Assembly (NCBI GenBank): GCA_024707225.1
Contig: JANQAE010000004.1
Location: 682,001 to 746,000, forward strand
Direction: 5' to 3'
From: Dokdonella sp.
GTDB taxonomy: Bacteria; Pseudomonadota; Gammaproteobacteria; Xanthomonadales; Rhodanobacteraceae
DNA length: 64,000 bases
The position numbers and the translations under genes were made by a program. Positions 8,765 through 18,576 of the stretch are shown piece by piece (the first letter of the stretch is position 1; every line of letters starts with the position of its first letter). Below the pieces are notes generated by a model. The model had not been told where the DNA came from, ran no database searches, and saw nothing but the letters and a program-made list of their open reading frames with translations.

Positions 8765-11164
8765 ATGGCCGGCTCCGTCTACCGCTTCGGCGCGTTCCGT
8801 CTCGATCCCGCGCGCCGCGAGCTGCGGCGCGACGGTGCGCTCGTCGAGGTGCCGCCGCGCGTGTTCGCCGGGCTGGTGCACCTGATCGAGCAACGCGAGC
8901 GCGCGGTCACGCGCGCCGAGCTGATCATGGCCGTATGGCGCCGCGACAACGTCTCGGAGACGCAGCTGTTCCAGTTGATCCTGCGCGCGCGGCGCGCGAT
9001 CGACGACGACGCCGAACAGCAGCGCTGCATCCGCACGATCGTCGGCTACGGCTACCGCTGGGTCGCGGAGACCGGGGTCGACGTCGATGACGCAGCGCGG
9101 CCACCAGCGACGCCGGAGCCGATCGGCGCGCCGGCGGAGACGATCGCCTCCGCACGGACAGACACGCCGATCGCGAAGCGCCCGGCGGCCCACGCTGTCG
9201 TATCCACTCCGGTTCCTGGCCCGAGACGCCGAAGGCTGCTGCCGATCGCCGCGTTCGGCGCGCTGGCCGCGCTGATGCTGACGGCCGGCATCGTCGGCTA
9301 CGTGCACCGGTCCGGTACTTCGCAACCCGCGAACGATCCGCCGGCACCGACGGTCAGCCAACGCCGCTACGCGGTGCTGCCGTTCGCAGTCGAGAACGCC
9401 GATGGCTTGGCCTGGGTGCGGCTCGGCGGCATGGATCTGCTCGCCGATCGCCTGACCCGCGCCGGCCTCCATGTGCAGCCGGCCGAGGTCACGCTCGGTC
9501 TGATCGCCGCGAACACCGATGCGGCGCAGCGCCTGCGTGCCGACGCTGGCGTCGACACCGTCGTCGACGGCGCGCTCGCGCGGCAGGGTTCGGCCTGGAC
9601 GGTCACGCTGACCGCGACGCCGTCCGCGGCGGCGCCGATCCGCATCGTCGCGACCGATGCCGACGTCATGACCGCGCTGCAGCAGGCCGGCGACCGATTG
9701 CTGACCGCGCTCGGCCGCGCGCCGCCGGACCGCAGCCTCGGCGCCGATCTGGCCGGCCTGCTGCAGCAGGCGCGCGCCGCCCTGCTCGAGGACGATGCGC
9801 CGCGCGCACAGGCGCTGCTCGAGGCCGCGCCGCCGGTGCTGCGCGACGATCCGGAGCTCGGCCTGCTGGCCGCGCGCGTCGAGGCGCGCCTGGGCCGTTT
9901 CGAGTCCGCGATCGAGCGCGCGACACGGCTGCTCGATCGGGCTTCCGGCGCGGATGATCCTTACCTGCGCATGCGCCTGCTGATCACGCGCGGCGCGGCG
10001 CGCATTCCGCTCGACCAGGCCGAGCCGGCCCGCGCCGATTTCGACGCGGCGCTGACGGTGCCGGGCGCGGCGACGTTTCCGCATACGCTCGGCGAGGCCA
10101 CTCTCGGCCGCGGCATCACCGCCTCGATGCGCGCCGACACCGCCACCGCGCTGGCCGATCTGGGCCGCGCGCGCGTGCTGCTCGACCAGAGCGGCGACGC
10201 GCTCGGCGTCGCGCGCGTCGACCTCAGCTGGGCCGTGCTCGATGCCGGCCGCGGTGCGTTCGCCGAGGCCGGGCCGCGTTTCGAACGGGCCGCGCGCGCG
10301 TTCGAGGCGCTCGGCGCGCAGCGGCCGCTGAAGAGCGCACTGATCGGCCTGCAGGACATCCAGCTCGACCTGCTCGAGCTGCGCGCGGCGATGGCGACCA
10401 ACGAGCGCGCCTGGTCGATCACGACCGCCGGCAACGATCCGCTGCTGCGCCGTGTGCTGGGCCTGCAGCGCGCGCGCAGCCTGTTCGCGGTCGGCCGCCT
10501 GCGCGAGCTGCACGCGCTGCTGCAGACGCTCGCCGCCGGCAATCTGGACTATCTGGCCGCCTCGCGCGACGAGGAGCGGCTGCGCCTGCTCGAGGTCGAG
10601 CTGGCGCTGGCCGAAGGCCGCAGCGACGAGGCGCGACAGGCCGCGCTGGCGCTGCCGGCCGAGCGGCTGGCCGGCGGTGGCGACGACGTGCTGCGCGCGC
10701 GTGCCGCGCTGACGCGCCAGCGCGCGCTCGGCGGCGACGGCACGGTGATGCCCGACTCGACCGACGACAGCCCCGGCAGCCGCCATGCCTCGCCGTACCG
10801 ACGGTTGGCCGAGGCCGAACGTGCCGCCCATCGCGGCGATGCCGGCGCGGCCGACGCCGCGTACCGGCGGGCACTGGCCGAGGCCGACGCGATCGGGCTG
10901 CCGTCGACGATCGCCGCGGTCGTCGCCTCGTACGTGCCGCTCCTGCTCGAGGCCGGGCGCGTCGCCGAGGCCGCCGAGCTGGCCGGACGCGTCGGCACCT
11001 GGGCCGAGGAGGACTACGACAGCGCCGTGGTCCGGCTGCGCGTCGCGCATGCGCTCGGCGCCGTGCCGGCCTGGCAGGCGGCACTCGATGCGGCCCGCCG
11101 CAGCGCCGGCGAGCGCCGCCTGCCGGCCGCGCTGACAGCCCCGCCGGCCGCTTTACGTCCTTGA
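8765..11164 (+). CDS. CadC-like membrane transcriptional regulator with TPR-like tail
   Basis: The protein has 799 aa. Residues about 5-100 form an OmpR/PhoB-type winged helix (FGAFRLDPARREL start, TIVGYGYRWV end), the DNA-binding domain of CadC/ToxR-like one-component regulators. A low-complexity linker leads to one transmembrane helix (about 157-178, around LLPIAAFGALAALML). The large C-terminal part is Ala/Leu/Arg-rich and helical, resembling TPR arrays. The expected topology is a cytoplasmic winged helix and a periplasmic repeat sensor. No nucleotide-binding motif is present, unlike the regulator at 25114. It sits between VCBS paralogues and may control them, but only position supports that. 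Confidence 0.8.
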   Translation: MAGSVYRFGAFRLDPARRELRRDGALVEVPPRVFAGLVHLIEQRERAVTRAELIMAVWRRDNVSETQLFQLILRARRAIDDDAEQQRCIRTIVGYGYRWVAETGVDVDDAARPPATPEPIGAPAETIASARTDTPIAKRPAAHAVVSTPVPGPRRRRLLPIAAFGALAALMLTAGIVGYVHRSGTSQPANDPPAPTVSQRRYAVLPFAVENADGLAWVRLGGMDLLADRLTRAGLHVQPAEVTLGLIAANTDAAQRLRADAGVDTVVDGALARQGSAWTVTLTATPSAAAPIRIVATDADVMTALQQAGDRLLTALGRAPPDRSLGADLAGLLQQARAALLEDDAPRAQALLEAAPPVLRDDPELGLLAARVEARLGRFESAIERATRLLDRASGADDPYLRMRLLITRGAARIPLDQAEPARADFDAALTVPGAATFPHTLGEATLGRGITASMRADTATALADLGRARVLLDQSGDALGVARVDLSWAVLDAGRGAFAEAGPRFERAARAFEALGAQRPLKSALIGLQDIQLDLLELRAAMATNERAWSITTAGNDPLLRRVLGLQRARSLFAVGRLRELHALLQTLAAGNLDYLAASRDEERLRLLEVELALAEGRSDEARQAALALPAERLAGGGDDVLRARAALTRQRALGGDGTVMPDSTDDSPGSRHASPYRRLAEAERAAHRGDAGAADAAYRRALAEADAIGLPSTIAAVVASYVPLLLEAGRVAEAAELAGRVGTWAEEDYDSAVVRLRVAHALGAVPAWQAALDAARRSAGERRLPAALTAPPAALRP

Positions 11165-11317
11165 TCGCAAAGGCGCGAAGACGTTCGTAAGACGGTCGTA
11201 AGGCCGCTGGAATGGCCGGCATTGGCGGCCGTCATCACAGTCTGCGCCGCATCCGGCCGGCCCCCGCCTTCAGCGTCCGCTGCGCCGGCCTTTCCCCATC
11301 CGTGCACGACGAGTCCC

Positions 11318-12016
11318 ATGACGAGACGATCCGCCTTCCTTCCATCGAATGCCGCCCTGCTCGCGCTCGCGATCGCCGCGGTGCCGGCCTTCGGCGCCCC
11401 GACGACGCGCTCCGGCGCCGCCGGCAGCGGCAGCGCGACGCGCGCGGCCACCGCCGACCCGGTCTTCGCCGACGCGTTCGACCATCGCGGCTCCAGCGTG
11501 ACCGTCTACACCGACCGCGCCGCGTTTCTGGCCGCGCTCGCGCCCGGCCGCATCGAGCTGGCGTTCGACGAGGTGATGCCCGGCCACAGCCCGCCGCTGC
11601 ATTACCTCGACCAGGGCTTCAGCCTCTGGCTGTTCACGCCGCCCGGCACGCATCACGGTCTCTACAACGGGCCCGGCTTCGTCTCGACCGACCAGGTCGA
11701 CGAGCCGCTGATGGTCTGGACCACGCTCGAGGACCGGCCGATCGGCGCGATCGGCGGCCAGGTCTGGCCATCGGATTTCTCGCTGCGGCCGACCGACGGC
11801 CGGATCGGCGTCGACGTGATCCTGCAGGACGGCACGCTCGGCGCCACCGCGATCCTCGACGCGGCCGATCCGGACAGTTTCGTCGGCTTCGTCAGCCACG
11901 GCGAGCCGATCGCGTATCTGCTGATCGAGGCGCCCGACATCGTCGATCCGCCCGCGGGCACCACGCCGGACCGCTGGCCGACGCTCGACAACCTGGTCGT
12001 CGGAGGTGTGCAGTGA
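11318..12016 (+). CDS. Secreted protein of unknown function
   Basis: This 232-aa protein starts at ATG 11318 with a signal peptide (NAALLALAIAAVPAFGA). Right after the predicted cleavage region comes VFADAFD, a variant of the hFx[DN]xF[DE] motif placed at the N-terminal side, followed by a domain beginning YTDRAAFLAALAPG and ending LDNLVVGG. The same arrangement (motif, FLAA.APG domain, FDNLIVG end) forms the C-terminal third of the next gene, so the two share a domain. Its end overlaps the next start as GTGA, which indicates translational coupling. No catalytic motif is seen. Confidence 0.7.
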   Translation: MTRRSAFLPSNAALLALAIAAVPAFGAPTTRSGAAGSGSATRAATADPVFADAFDHRGSSVTVYTDRAAFLAALAPGRIELAFDEVMPGHSPPLHYLDQGFSLWLFTPPGTHHGLYNGPGFVSTDQVDEPLMVWTTLEDRPIGAIGGQVWPSDFSLRPTDGRIGVDVILQDGTLGATAILDAADPDSFVGFVSHGEPIAYLLIEAPDIVDPPAGTTPDRWPTLDNLVVGGVQ

Positions 12017-14046
12017 GCGTTCCCACCGTCCGCGACCGTCGCAGCGCATCGAGTGCAGCTCTCGTACGCCCGATCGCCCTGCTCGCAGCGCTCCTCGCCG
12101 CACCGCTCGCACAGGCCGACATCGCGCTGACCGCGGCCGCCAGCCCGACCACCTACACGCGCGGCCAGATCAACAGCTACGTGATCGATCTGCGCCTGAT
12201 CTCCGACGCCTACGCCGGCGCCGACACGACGATCTTCCGCGTACCCGAAGGCGTGACGCTGTCGGCGATCCGCGAGCGCAATACGTTCACGTGGTGCAGC
12301 GACGTCGACGTGCTCGTGCTCGGCATGGGCACGCGCGAAGGCGGCTGGTATCAGCGCGGCTATCCGCAGCCGGCCGGCTGCGGCAGCCTGTCCGGCTCGC
12401 CGGCGCCGGGCGAGCTGCAGGTCGTCATCGTCGACCTCGACGTCCCGGCCGACTATGCCGGTGATCTGCCGCTCGAGATTCATCTGATCGGCGACGGCAA
12501 CGGCGAGCCGCCGAACGAGGCCAGTGTCACGCTGAACCTCGCCGACGACGGCAGCGCCGCGCAGGCCTGGCACTTCGACGCGCTGAGCGCGCCGGCGCTG
12601 CCGGCCGGCTGGATCGCGTCCGCCAGCGGCGCCGCCACGCCGTGGGTCACGCAGGCCGAGGTCGCCGATACCTCGCCCAATGCCGTGCACACGCCGGCGC
12701 CCGACGCGCCCGGCGAGGCGATCCTGACCAGCGCATCGATCGCGGTGCCGGCCGGCGGCGGCGAGGTGCAGTTCCGCCAGCGCCTGGCGACCGAGGCCGG
12801 CGCCGACGGCGGCGTGCTCGAGATCGCAATCGACGGCGGCGCATTCGCCGACGTGATCGCGGCCGGCGGCCACTTCACGACCGGTGGCTACACGGGCGCG
12901 CTCGCGGCCGCAGCGGCTTGCGGCGGCAGCGCGCATCCACTGGCCGGCCGGATGGCCTGGAGCGGCACGCAGGCGGCGTTCACGCCGGTCGCCGTCGCAC
13001 TGCCGATGGCCGCTGCCGGACGCAGCGTGCAGCTGCGCTGGCGGCTGGCGACCGACTGCGCAGGGACGGTCGACGGCGCCGGCGGCTGGTGGATCGACGA
13101 CGTGCGCATCAGCGATACGACGCCGCGCGTCGCGGTGCCGGTGCGGCTCGCGGCCTCGATCGGCGCCGGGACGACGCATTCCGAAACGCTCGACGTCGGC
13201 AACGCCGGTGGCGGCCTGCTCGGCTATGTGGTGACGGCCGCCGATGACGACTGCGCAGTACCGGGCGGCCCGTCGTGGCTGCAGCTCGGCCAGGCCACCG
13301 GTCAGATCGCCGGCGGCGCGCGCGATGCGGTCGCGCTGACGATCGACGCATCCGGCCTCGCCGCCGGCGACTACACCGCGCAGCTGTGCGTGGCCGGCAA
13401 CGATACCGACGCGCTGCGCGCGATCGCGCTGCGGCTGCACGTCGGCGCCGAGCCATGCATCGCAGCCGACCGCCTGTTCGCGAACGGTTTCGACGATGCG
13501 AGCGACGGCGTCTGCGCCGGTGCGTTGCGCACGTTCGACGATGCGGGGGCGTTCCTCGCCGCGGTCGCACCCGGCGCCGATCGCAATACGTTCACCGGTC
13601 TGCGCAGCGGCTACGTGCACGGTCCGCTCGCGTTCGGCGACGGCCGCTTCACGTACCAGGTCACCGGCTCGCCGCCCGGCTTCTTCGGCAATCTGGTCCT
13701 GTTCGCCGGTGCCGGCATGCTCGCGCCGATGGGGCCCGGTCCGGACAGCCGGCTGACGATCGATTTCACCGGCGCACCGGTCACCGCGCTCGGCGGCCAC
13801 TTCTGGGGCCAGCTGTTCTTCGTCTCGACCAGTCTCGACGAGAACCTGCAGTTGCCGACGCCGATCGTGCTGACGCTCGACGACGGCACCGTCGAGACGT
13901 TCACCGCGACGAGCCAGCGCGACTTCCGCGGCTTCGTCGCGACGCGGCCGATCCGTCGCCTGACGATCGCCGCGCCGGTGGCATTGCCCGATGGCGATTA
14001 CGCCTGGGGCGTATTCGACAATCTGATCGTCGGCCGCGCGCGCTGA
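12013..14046 (+). CDS. Secreted multidomain beta protein, coupled to the upstream gene
   Basis: GTG 12013 overlaps the stop of the previous gene, and GGAGG lies just upstream at 12002, giving a 677-aa product. A signal peptide (LVRPIALLAALLAAPLAQA) is followed by a cohesin/DUF11-like beta domain, a MAM- or immune-inhibitor-like jelly-roll stretch (about 180-350, ending GGWWIDDVRISD), an Ig-like unit, then LFANGFDDASDG (the shared motif in an internal linker position) and a C-terminal domain homologous to the upstream protein. An in-frame extension upstream of 12013 is possible on paper but would run through the other gene. Function unknown; a surface structural or adhesive role is guessed. 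Confidence 0.7.
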   Translation: MSVPTVRDRRSASSAALVRPIALLAALLAAPLAQADIALTAAASPTTYTRGQINSYVIDLRLISDAYAGADTTIFRVPEGVTLSAIRERNTFTWCSDVDVLVLGMGTREGGWYQRGYPQPAGCGSLSGSPAPGELQVVIVDLDVPADYAGDLPLEIHLIGDGNGEPPNEASVTLNLADDGSAAQAWHFDALSAPALPAGWIASASGAATPWVTQAEVADTSPNAVHTPAPDAPGEAILTSASIAVPAGGGEVQFRQRLATEAGADGGVLEIAIDGGAFADVIAAGGHFTTGGYTGALAAAAACGGSAHPLAGRMAWSGTQAAFTPVAVALPMAAAGRSVQLRWRLATDCAGTVDGAGGWWIDDVRISDTTPRVAVPVRLAASIGAGTTHSETLDVGNAGGGLLGYVVTAADDDCAVPGGPSWLQLGQATGQIAGGARDAVALTIDASGLAAGDYTAQLCVAGNDTDALRAIALRLHVGAEPCIAADRLFANGFDDASDGVCAGALRTFDDAGAFLAAVAPGADRNTFTGLRSGYVHGPLAFGDGRFTYQVTGSPPGFFGNLVLFAGAGMLAPMGPGPDSRLTIDFTGAPVTALGGHFWGQLFFVSTSLDENLQLPTPIVLTLDDGTVETFTATSQRDFRGFVATRPIRRLTIAAPVALPDGDYAWGVFDNLIVGRAR

Positions 14047-14220
14047 GGCGGCATGCACGTCACTGAGTGCGCTGCGTCTCGCGGCGCGCTCGATCGGCAA
14101 TCGCGACGATTCGCTTTTTCGAGAAGTCTCAAGAGCATCGGAGCTGCGTAGAGTAGAATGACCGCTGCCAGGAGGGGGCCCAGGCATTTCCATGTTCGCT
14201 CCCGCTTTCGGAGCGCATAG

Positions 14221-16347
14221 ATGAAATGCCCGTGTGTACGCCGTTACCTACCGTGGATCCTAGCGCTGACTGCCGGGAGCGCCGGAGCCGCGTTTCCTCG
14301 CCTCGATCCGGTCGACCGGCGTATGGATTTCATGCCGTATCCCGGAAATGGTCAGCTTGTGGCGGCCGATCTGGACGGCGACGGTGTCGCCGAACTGATA
14401 CTGGATGGGTCGCCCCCGGTGATGAGTTTTCCACCGCCATTTCCGGCGGCCCTCGCCATGCTCAGACATACGGCTGCCGGTTACGACGTCGCGCCGGCAC
14501 GCGTATTGACTGTTTTCGCCCCGACTGCTCGCCTGCTCACGCATCGCGTCGACGACGTCGACCAGGTCGTGGTGGTCGACCAGGTAGGCATGCTGCGCGA
14601 GTATCGCGGGCTCGATCTGGAGCAGGTCAACGCTTTTCCGATCGTCGCTGGTGCGCAGTCGGCGGCGATCGGCGATGTCGACGCGGACGGACACGATGAC
14701 CTCGTCGTTCTGACCGCGACGGAACTGCATACCTATGTGTTGTCCGACGGCAGACCGGTGAGGTCGTATGCCGTGTCCGGTTGCTCCGATCTCGCGCTCG
14801 CGCCGCTCGACGCCGATCCTGCACTGGAAATCATCCTGGTGGGATGCGTGCCGGGCCTCGTGCTCGACGGCGCCACTCATGCCACCGACTGGAGTTTCAT
14901 CGACGGCTTTGGAATCCGAGTCGCCGCGGGCCGGTTCGGTGATTCCGCATTCCACCAGTGGCTCGGGGCTCAGAGGTGGTACTCCTACACGGTGTTCCGT
15001 GGCGCGCCATGGTCTCCGCTGTGGAGCGGCAAGACCACCCATGACATCGGTGCGGTGGCGGCAGGCCGGTTGACGGGCTCGACTCGCGACATGGTCCTGG
15101 TCGGAGACGCGCAATGGGGCGCCGTGCACGTCATCGACGGCGCATCCGGTGAGGAGCGATTCGCCGTGCCGAACAGCGAGCACGGCGTCAGATCGATCGT
15201 CGCGGCGGATCTCGATGGGGATCAGGCGGCCGAACTGGCATTCAACGGCGGAATGTCAGTGATCACCATTGCATCGGGTGTGGATGGGCAACGGCACGCG
15301 CGCATCCCGATGTCGGGGAGTCCTTTTCAAGGAACCGGCTACGGAGACGTCGACGGCGACGGCCGCGTGGAACTGGTCGCAGCCACCGCGACGGAGATCG
15401 CCACGCTGGCGATGTTCGATCTAACCAGCGGACAGCGCACATGGGACAGCCGCTGGTCTGATTCGACCATGGCCCTAGGTACCTGGCGCATGTCTCGCAG
15501 CAAGGCCGTACTGCGCAAGCAAACGGATGGCGACGGCATGGACGTCGTGCTGGGCGGAGAATTCTCGGGCGTGGGTCGACTTCTCGTGCTCGACGGCGTT
15601 ACCAAGGAGATCAAGCTCAATCTCTTTTCTTTCTTGACGCCCTCCTTGAGGAATCTGGTGATCAAGGACATCGCCCTCATGCATTATGACGGCGACGGCG
15701 TCGAAGATTTCGCACTCGCCGTCTATGACACCTCGCTTTCGAAAGTCGCTCTCCTGGTCCTCTCAGGTACGGATGGAGCGCAGCTGTGGCGTTCTGTTTC
15801 GATGGGCGATGGGACGACCGTCATTCACCAAGTCGTGTCGATAGACGATCCGAAGAATCCTGAGCAGGGTCTGCTGATAGCCGCGCTTAGTGACAGTGTG
15901 CGCGCATACGACCGAACGACCGGACTGTTGAGCTGGGTGATCCCGCTGGCCAACGCCGGCGTCGCTCACATCGCCTCCGGCGAGTCGGATGGGGAACTGG
16001 CCATGTTCTCTTCCTCCGGCGAAGTGCGCTTCTTCGATCTGAACACGCTTGACCAGCTGCGCCAGTTCACGTTACCCGGCCCCCTGCGCGCGCTCCATGC
16101 GGTGAACGGGGATCTGCGTCGGCTGCTGGTCGCGACCGCAGATCAGCTGATGCTGATCGATGGCTTGACCGGTGTCACGTCGGCGGTGTCGCAGGCACTC
16201 GATGATTTTCCCGAGACCGGAGCCTACTTGTCGGTCGTTCCGCTCGGCGGCGACGCCTGGGAGGTCGCCAGCGCAACGGAGCTGGCACTTTACCGGCACC
16301 GCCTGAGATTCTCCGAAGCGTTGTTCGACGACGGCTTCGATGATTGA
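14221..16347 (+). CDS. FG-GAP/VCBS repeat secreted protein (intact paralogue)
   Basis: This 708-aa protein is the third member of the propeller family. The N-terminus MKCPCVRRYLPWILALTAGSAGA is an export signal. Asp-rich loops recur (DLDGDGVAEL, DVDADGHDDL, DLDGDQAAEL, DVDGDGRVEL, HYDGDGVEDF). The end reads RHRLRFSEALFDDGFDD, the shared C-terminal motif. Blade order and spacing match the 6271 protein throughout, including the short blade with LALAPLDADPALEIILVG. No promoter is clear; TAGAAT at 14154 is a possible -10 box without a good -35. Confidence 0.85.
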   Translation: MKCPCVRRYLPWILALTAGSAGAAFPRLDPVDRRMDFMPYPGNGQLVAADLDGDGVAELILDGSPPVMSFPPPFPAALAMLRHTAAGYDVAPARVLTVFAPTARLLTHRVDDVDQVVVVDQVGMLREYRGLDLEQVNAFPIVAGAQSAAIGDVDADGHDDLVVLTATELHTYVLSDGRPVRSYAVSGCSDLALAPLDADPALEIILVGCVPGLVLDGATHATDWSFIDGFGIRVAAGRFGDSAFHQWLGAQRWYSYTVFRGAPWSPLWSGKTTHDIGAVAAGRLTGSTRDMVLVGDAQWGAVHVIDGASGEERFAVPNSEHGVRSIVAADLDGDQAAELAFNGGMSVITIASGVDGQRHARIPMSGSPFQGTGYGDVDGDGRVELVAATATEIATLAMFDLTSGQRTWDSRWSDSTMALGTWRMSRSKAVLRKQTDGDGMDVVLGGEFSGVGRLLVLDGVTKEIKLNLFSFLTPSLRNLVIKDIALMHYDGDGVEDFALAVYDTSLSKVALLVLSGTDGAQLWRSVSMGDGTTVIHQVVSIDDPKNPEQGLLIAALSDSVRAYDRTTGLLSWVIPLANAGVAHIASGESDGELAMFSSSGEVRFFDLNTLDQLRQFTLPGPLRALHAVNGDLRRLLVATADQLMLIDGLTGVTSAVSQALDDFPETGAYLSVVPLGGDAWEVASATELALYRHRLRFSEALFDDGFDD

Positions 16348-16364
16348 CCCGTTCCAACTGACTG

Positions 16365-17159
16365 GTGCGTTCGGCAGTCCTGACACTTGCGATTCGAGGA
16401 GATTCATCGAGGGACATACGCGCGTTGTTCGCTTGTCTACTCCTCGGCACGCCCTTCGCTGTTTCAGAAGCGACGGCCACTGGGTCCGCTCCCTACCTCA
16501 GCCTCGCGGACCTGGATACCCATAGCTTCAGCGGCACCGCATCGAATCAATTCGCGCGGATCGAAGCTCTCAGCCAGGCCTGCAAGACTCGGCATTCTCT
16601 GTGCTCGCACCGATACGTCTGTTTTTCGTGGTGAAACGCCATCAAAGCGAAACGCCCGTGCTCGAGCAACACCTGCGTTTGCCAGACGGCGGTGGCCTGG
16701 TACGCGTACGGGCGGCCCCTGGTCCGGGGTATCGCACCGTCTTGACGGACGGCAAGACGTTGGGATTCGCGAGTACGGCGGCGAGCGCTCATCGAACTGC
16801 GGCATCTGTCCATCGTCGCCGGAACGACAGCCGCCACCTACTTCGATGCCTCGACGCACGCGGTCCAGCGCAGCCACGCGGGCCATGCATCTGACCGACT
16901 GGCCTTGGCGCTGGACGGTGACGTGCATCGTATGCTCATCACCACTCAGGAGACGCTGGCACTGGTCGACGGATCGACCGGACAAACCTTGGCGACCGCT
17001 CCGGATCTGGGGCCAGTACCGGAGGAGGGGTTCGGACTTGCGGCCATTCCGATGGGTCGCGATGCCTGGATGATCGGACTGTCGACCGAGGAAGGAATCT
17101 GTCGGCTGCGCCTGGTTCTGGACGAGAACCTGTTTTCAGATTCTTTCGAGAATCTCTGA
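16365..17159 (+). pseudogene. Decayed VCBS-family copy, mostly its C-terminus
   Basis: In the frame ending at 17159 the protein reads LALALDGDVHRMLITTQETLALVDGSTG and ends NLFSDSFENL. This aligns with the last 90 residues of the 14221 protein (NGDLRRLLVATADQLMLIDG ... ALFDDGFDD). Further upstream the homologous frame is lost: an ORF with a possible signal-like start (16365-16634) stops early, and the middle part reads in a different frame. The copy is therefore a remnant with several indels and probably a large internal deletion. The left limit is uncertain. Confidence 0.6.
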
Positions 17160-17160
17160 G

Positions 17161-17195
17161 CGTCGCGGCATCGCGAGGCATGCGATGTCGCGACG
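17161..17195. terminator. Bidirectional hairpin between convergent genes
   Basis: Arms of 14 nt (CGTCGCGGCATCGC and GCGATGTCGCGACG, one G-U pair) surround a 7-nt loop. The hairpin lies exactly between the end of the decayed VCBS copy and the end of the minus-strand gene at 17199. There is no U-run. Confidence 0.55.
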
Positions 17196-17198
17196 GGG

Positions 17199-18062
17199 TC
17201 AGGTATGACCCAGCCGCGGATCGTCGTAGAAGTCGTTGACCTGGTTCGGATTCGCGCAGCCGCCGGTGCTGCCGAGCATGCGCTCGCCCTCGACACGCTG
17301 GAACGCCGGGTCCTCGTTGTAGACGTTGCGGTAGCTCGCGGTCAGCGCCAGCGGATCGGTGTCGAACGCGGCGGTCTCGCCGTCGTACTCGGCCGCGTCG
17401 CGCGCGGCGGTGTCGTCCGCGTCGAGGGTGAAGTGGAGCAGCGTGTTGGTCGTGTTCGTGAAGCGCAGGTGGCGGTCGCCGTCGTAGATCGCGGTCTCGA
17501 GCACGACGCCCTGCGGGCCGGCCGCGTGCATCGTCAGTTTCGCGCCGCCGACCAGGATCGAGCGCCGCGAGCCGTCCCACTCGGGCTCGCCGCCCCAGTC
17601 CTTGATGTGCTTGCCATTGAGGTTCTCGTGCGGATCACCCCAGTGCTGCACGGTGTTGCGGCCCTGCGGATCGGTCACGGTGATCGTGTGCAGGTCGATC
17701 TGGATCGTGTAGCCGGCGTGCGTGACGTACCTCATCGGCATGCCGGCACCGCCCGGCTGCGCCAGCGTGCCGCGCTCGAACGCATCGCGGAACACGGAGG
17801 ACGGGCATTCGCTGCCGAGCATCAGCGGCACGCCGCCGAGCGGCAGCGCCAGCGTCCAGCCGTCCTTCACGCCGGACGGTTCGGCCGCTGATGCCGCGCC
17901 GCCGCCGGCGACGACGGTCAGCCCGATCATGACCGCCAGCGCGTTCCGCGTTCGCCGAAGCGGCGTCCGCTTGGAGGTGGTCACAGCGCGCGCGATCGGC
18001 CTCGTAGCCGGCACGTTCGCCGCTGCACTGTGGACGGAGACAGGCGAGTTCGACATATTCAT
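17199..18062 (-). CDS. Secreted GDPH-motif protein (DUF1521/VWD-like)
   Basis: The product has 287 aa from ATG 18062, chosen because AGAGGAT lies about 9 nt upstream; an earlier TTG lacks this support. A long basic N-region precedes a hydrophobic signal segment (ALAVMIGLTVVAGGGAASA). The core contains ITVTDPQGRNTVQHWGDPHE followed by beta-rich sequence (ILVGGAKLTMHA, VVLETAIYDGDRHLRFTN). This GDPH plus beta arrangement resembles the DUF1521 domain of the rhizobial effector NopE1, where metal-induced autocleavage occurs at Asp-Pro of GDPH, and also von Willebrand D-type starts. Which it is cannot be settled here. VFRDAFE occurs in the middle, possibly by chance. Confidence 0.65.
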   Translation of the reverse strand: MNMSNSPVSVHSAAANVPATRPIARAVTTSKRTPLRRTRNALAVMIGLTVVAGGGAASAAEPSGVKDGWTLALPLGGVPLMLGSECPSSVFRDAFERGTLAQPGGAGMPMRYVTHAGYTIQIDLHTITVTDPQGRNTVQHWGDPHENLNGKHIKDWGGEPEWDGSRRSILVGGAKLTMHAAGPQGVVLETAIYDGDRHLRFTNTTNTLLHFTLDADDTAARDAAEYDGETAAFDTDPLALTASYRNVYNEDPAFQRVEGERMLGSTGGCANPNQVNDFYDDPRLGHT

Positions 18063-18576
18063 CGGACCGATCCTCTGGGTACGGCGCGCCGTCGATGGCG
18101 CAGTCGGCCTCAATGCGCAAGGCGGCGGCGGATCGGCTCATGCGACGAGGCGCCGCCGCGAAGCGGCACCGGCCTGTCAGCGGTAGCGCGAGGCGGAGTA
18201 CCCCTCGTCCGGAGTGAGCGCATCGCTCACCGACCACGTCGGGTGCATTCCGGCTTCGCTCGGCGCCGGACGCACATACGGTCGGGGCGTCGAACTCGAC
18301 GGCGATGGGTGCGGCCACGGCCATGCCTGTTGTCTGCGGCGGAGCGATCGCCGCCGACGGCCCCGCGGTCGGACGCCGCGGGCTTCGCACCGGCTGGCGG
18401 CAGGTATGGCCGATACGCGAGAACATGCGGCGATCGCGCGTTGCCCTGTGTGCGGAGCCGGGTCACATGAGCACCGCGTCGCGATGCGTGCTGCAGCGAT
18501 GGCCAGGCAGGCTTGCCTGCGGTCGATACGTCGTCGGCGCGATACGGCCGTACATCCATCCGGTCGGTGCGTATGC
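18063..18576. other. Intergenic, no gene seen
   Basis: About 510 bases lie between the start of the GDPH protein and the reconstructed end of the LysR gene. The open frames here are out-of-frame continuations with no recognisable protein features. The part next to 18062 should hold the GDPH gene promoter, but no clear box is visible. Confidence 0.4.
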
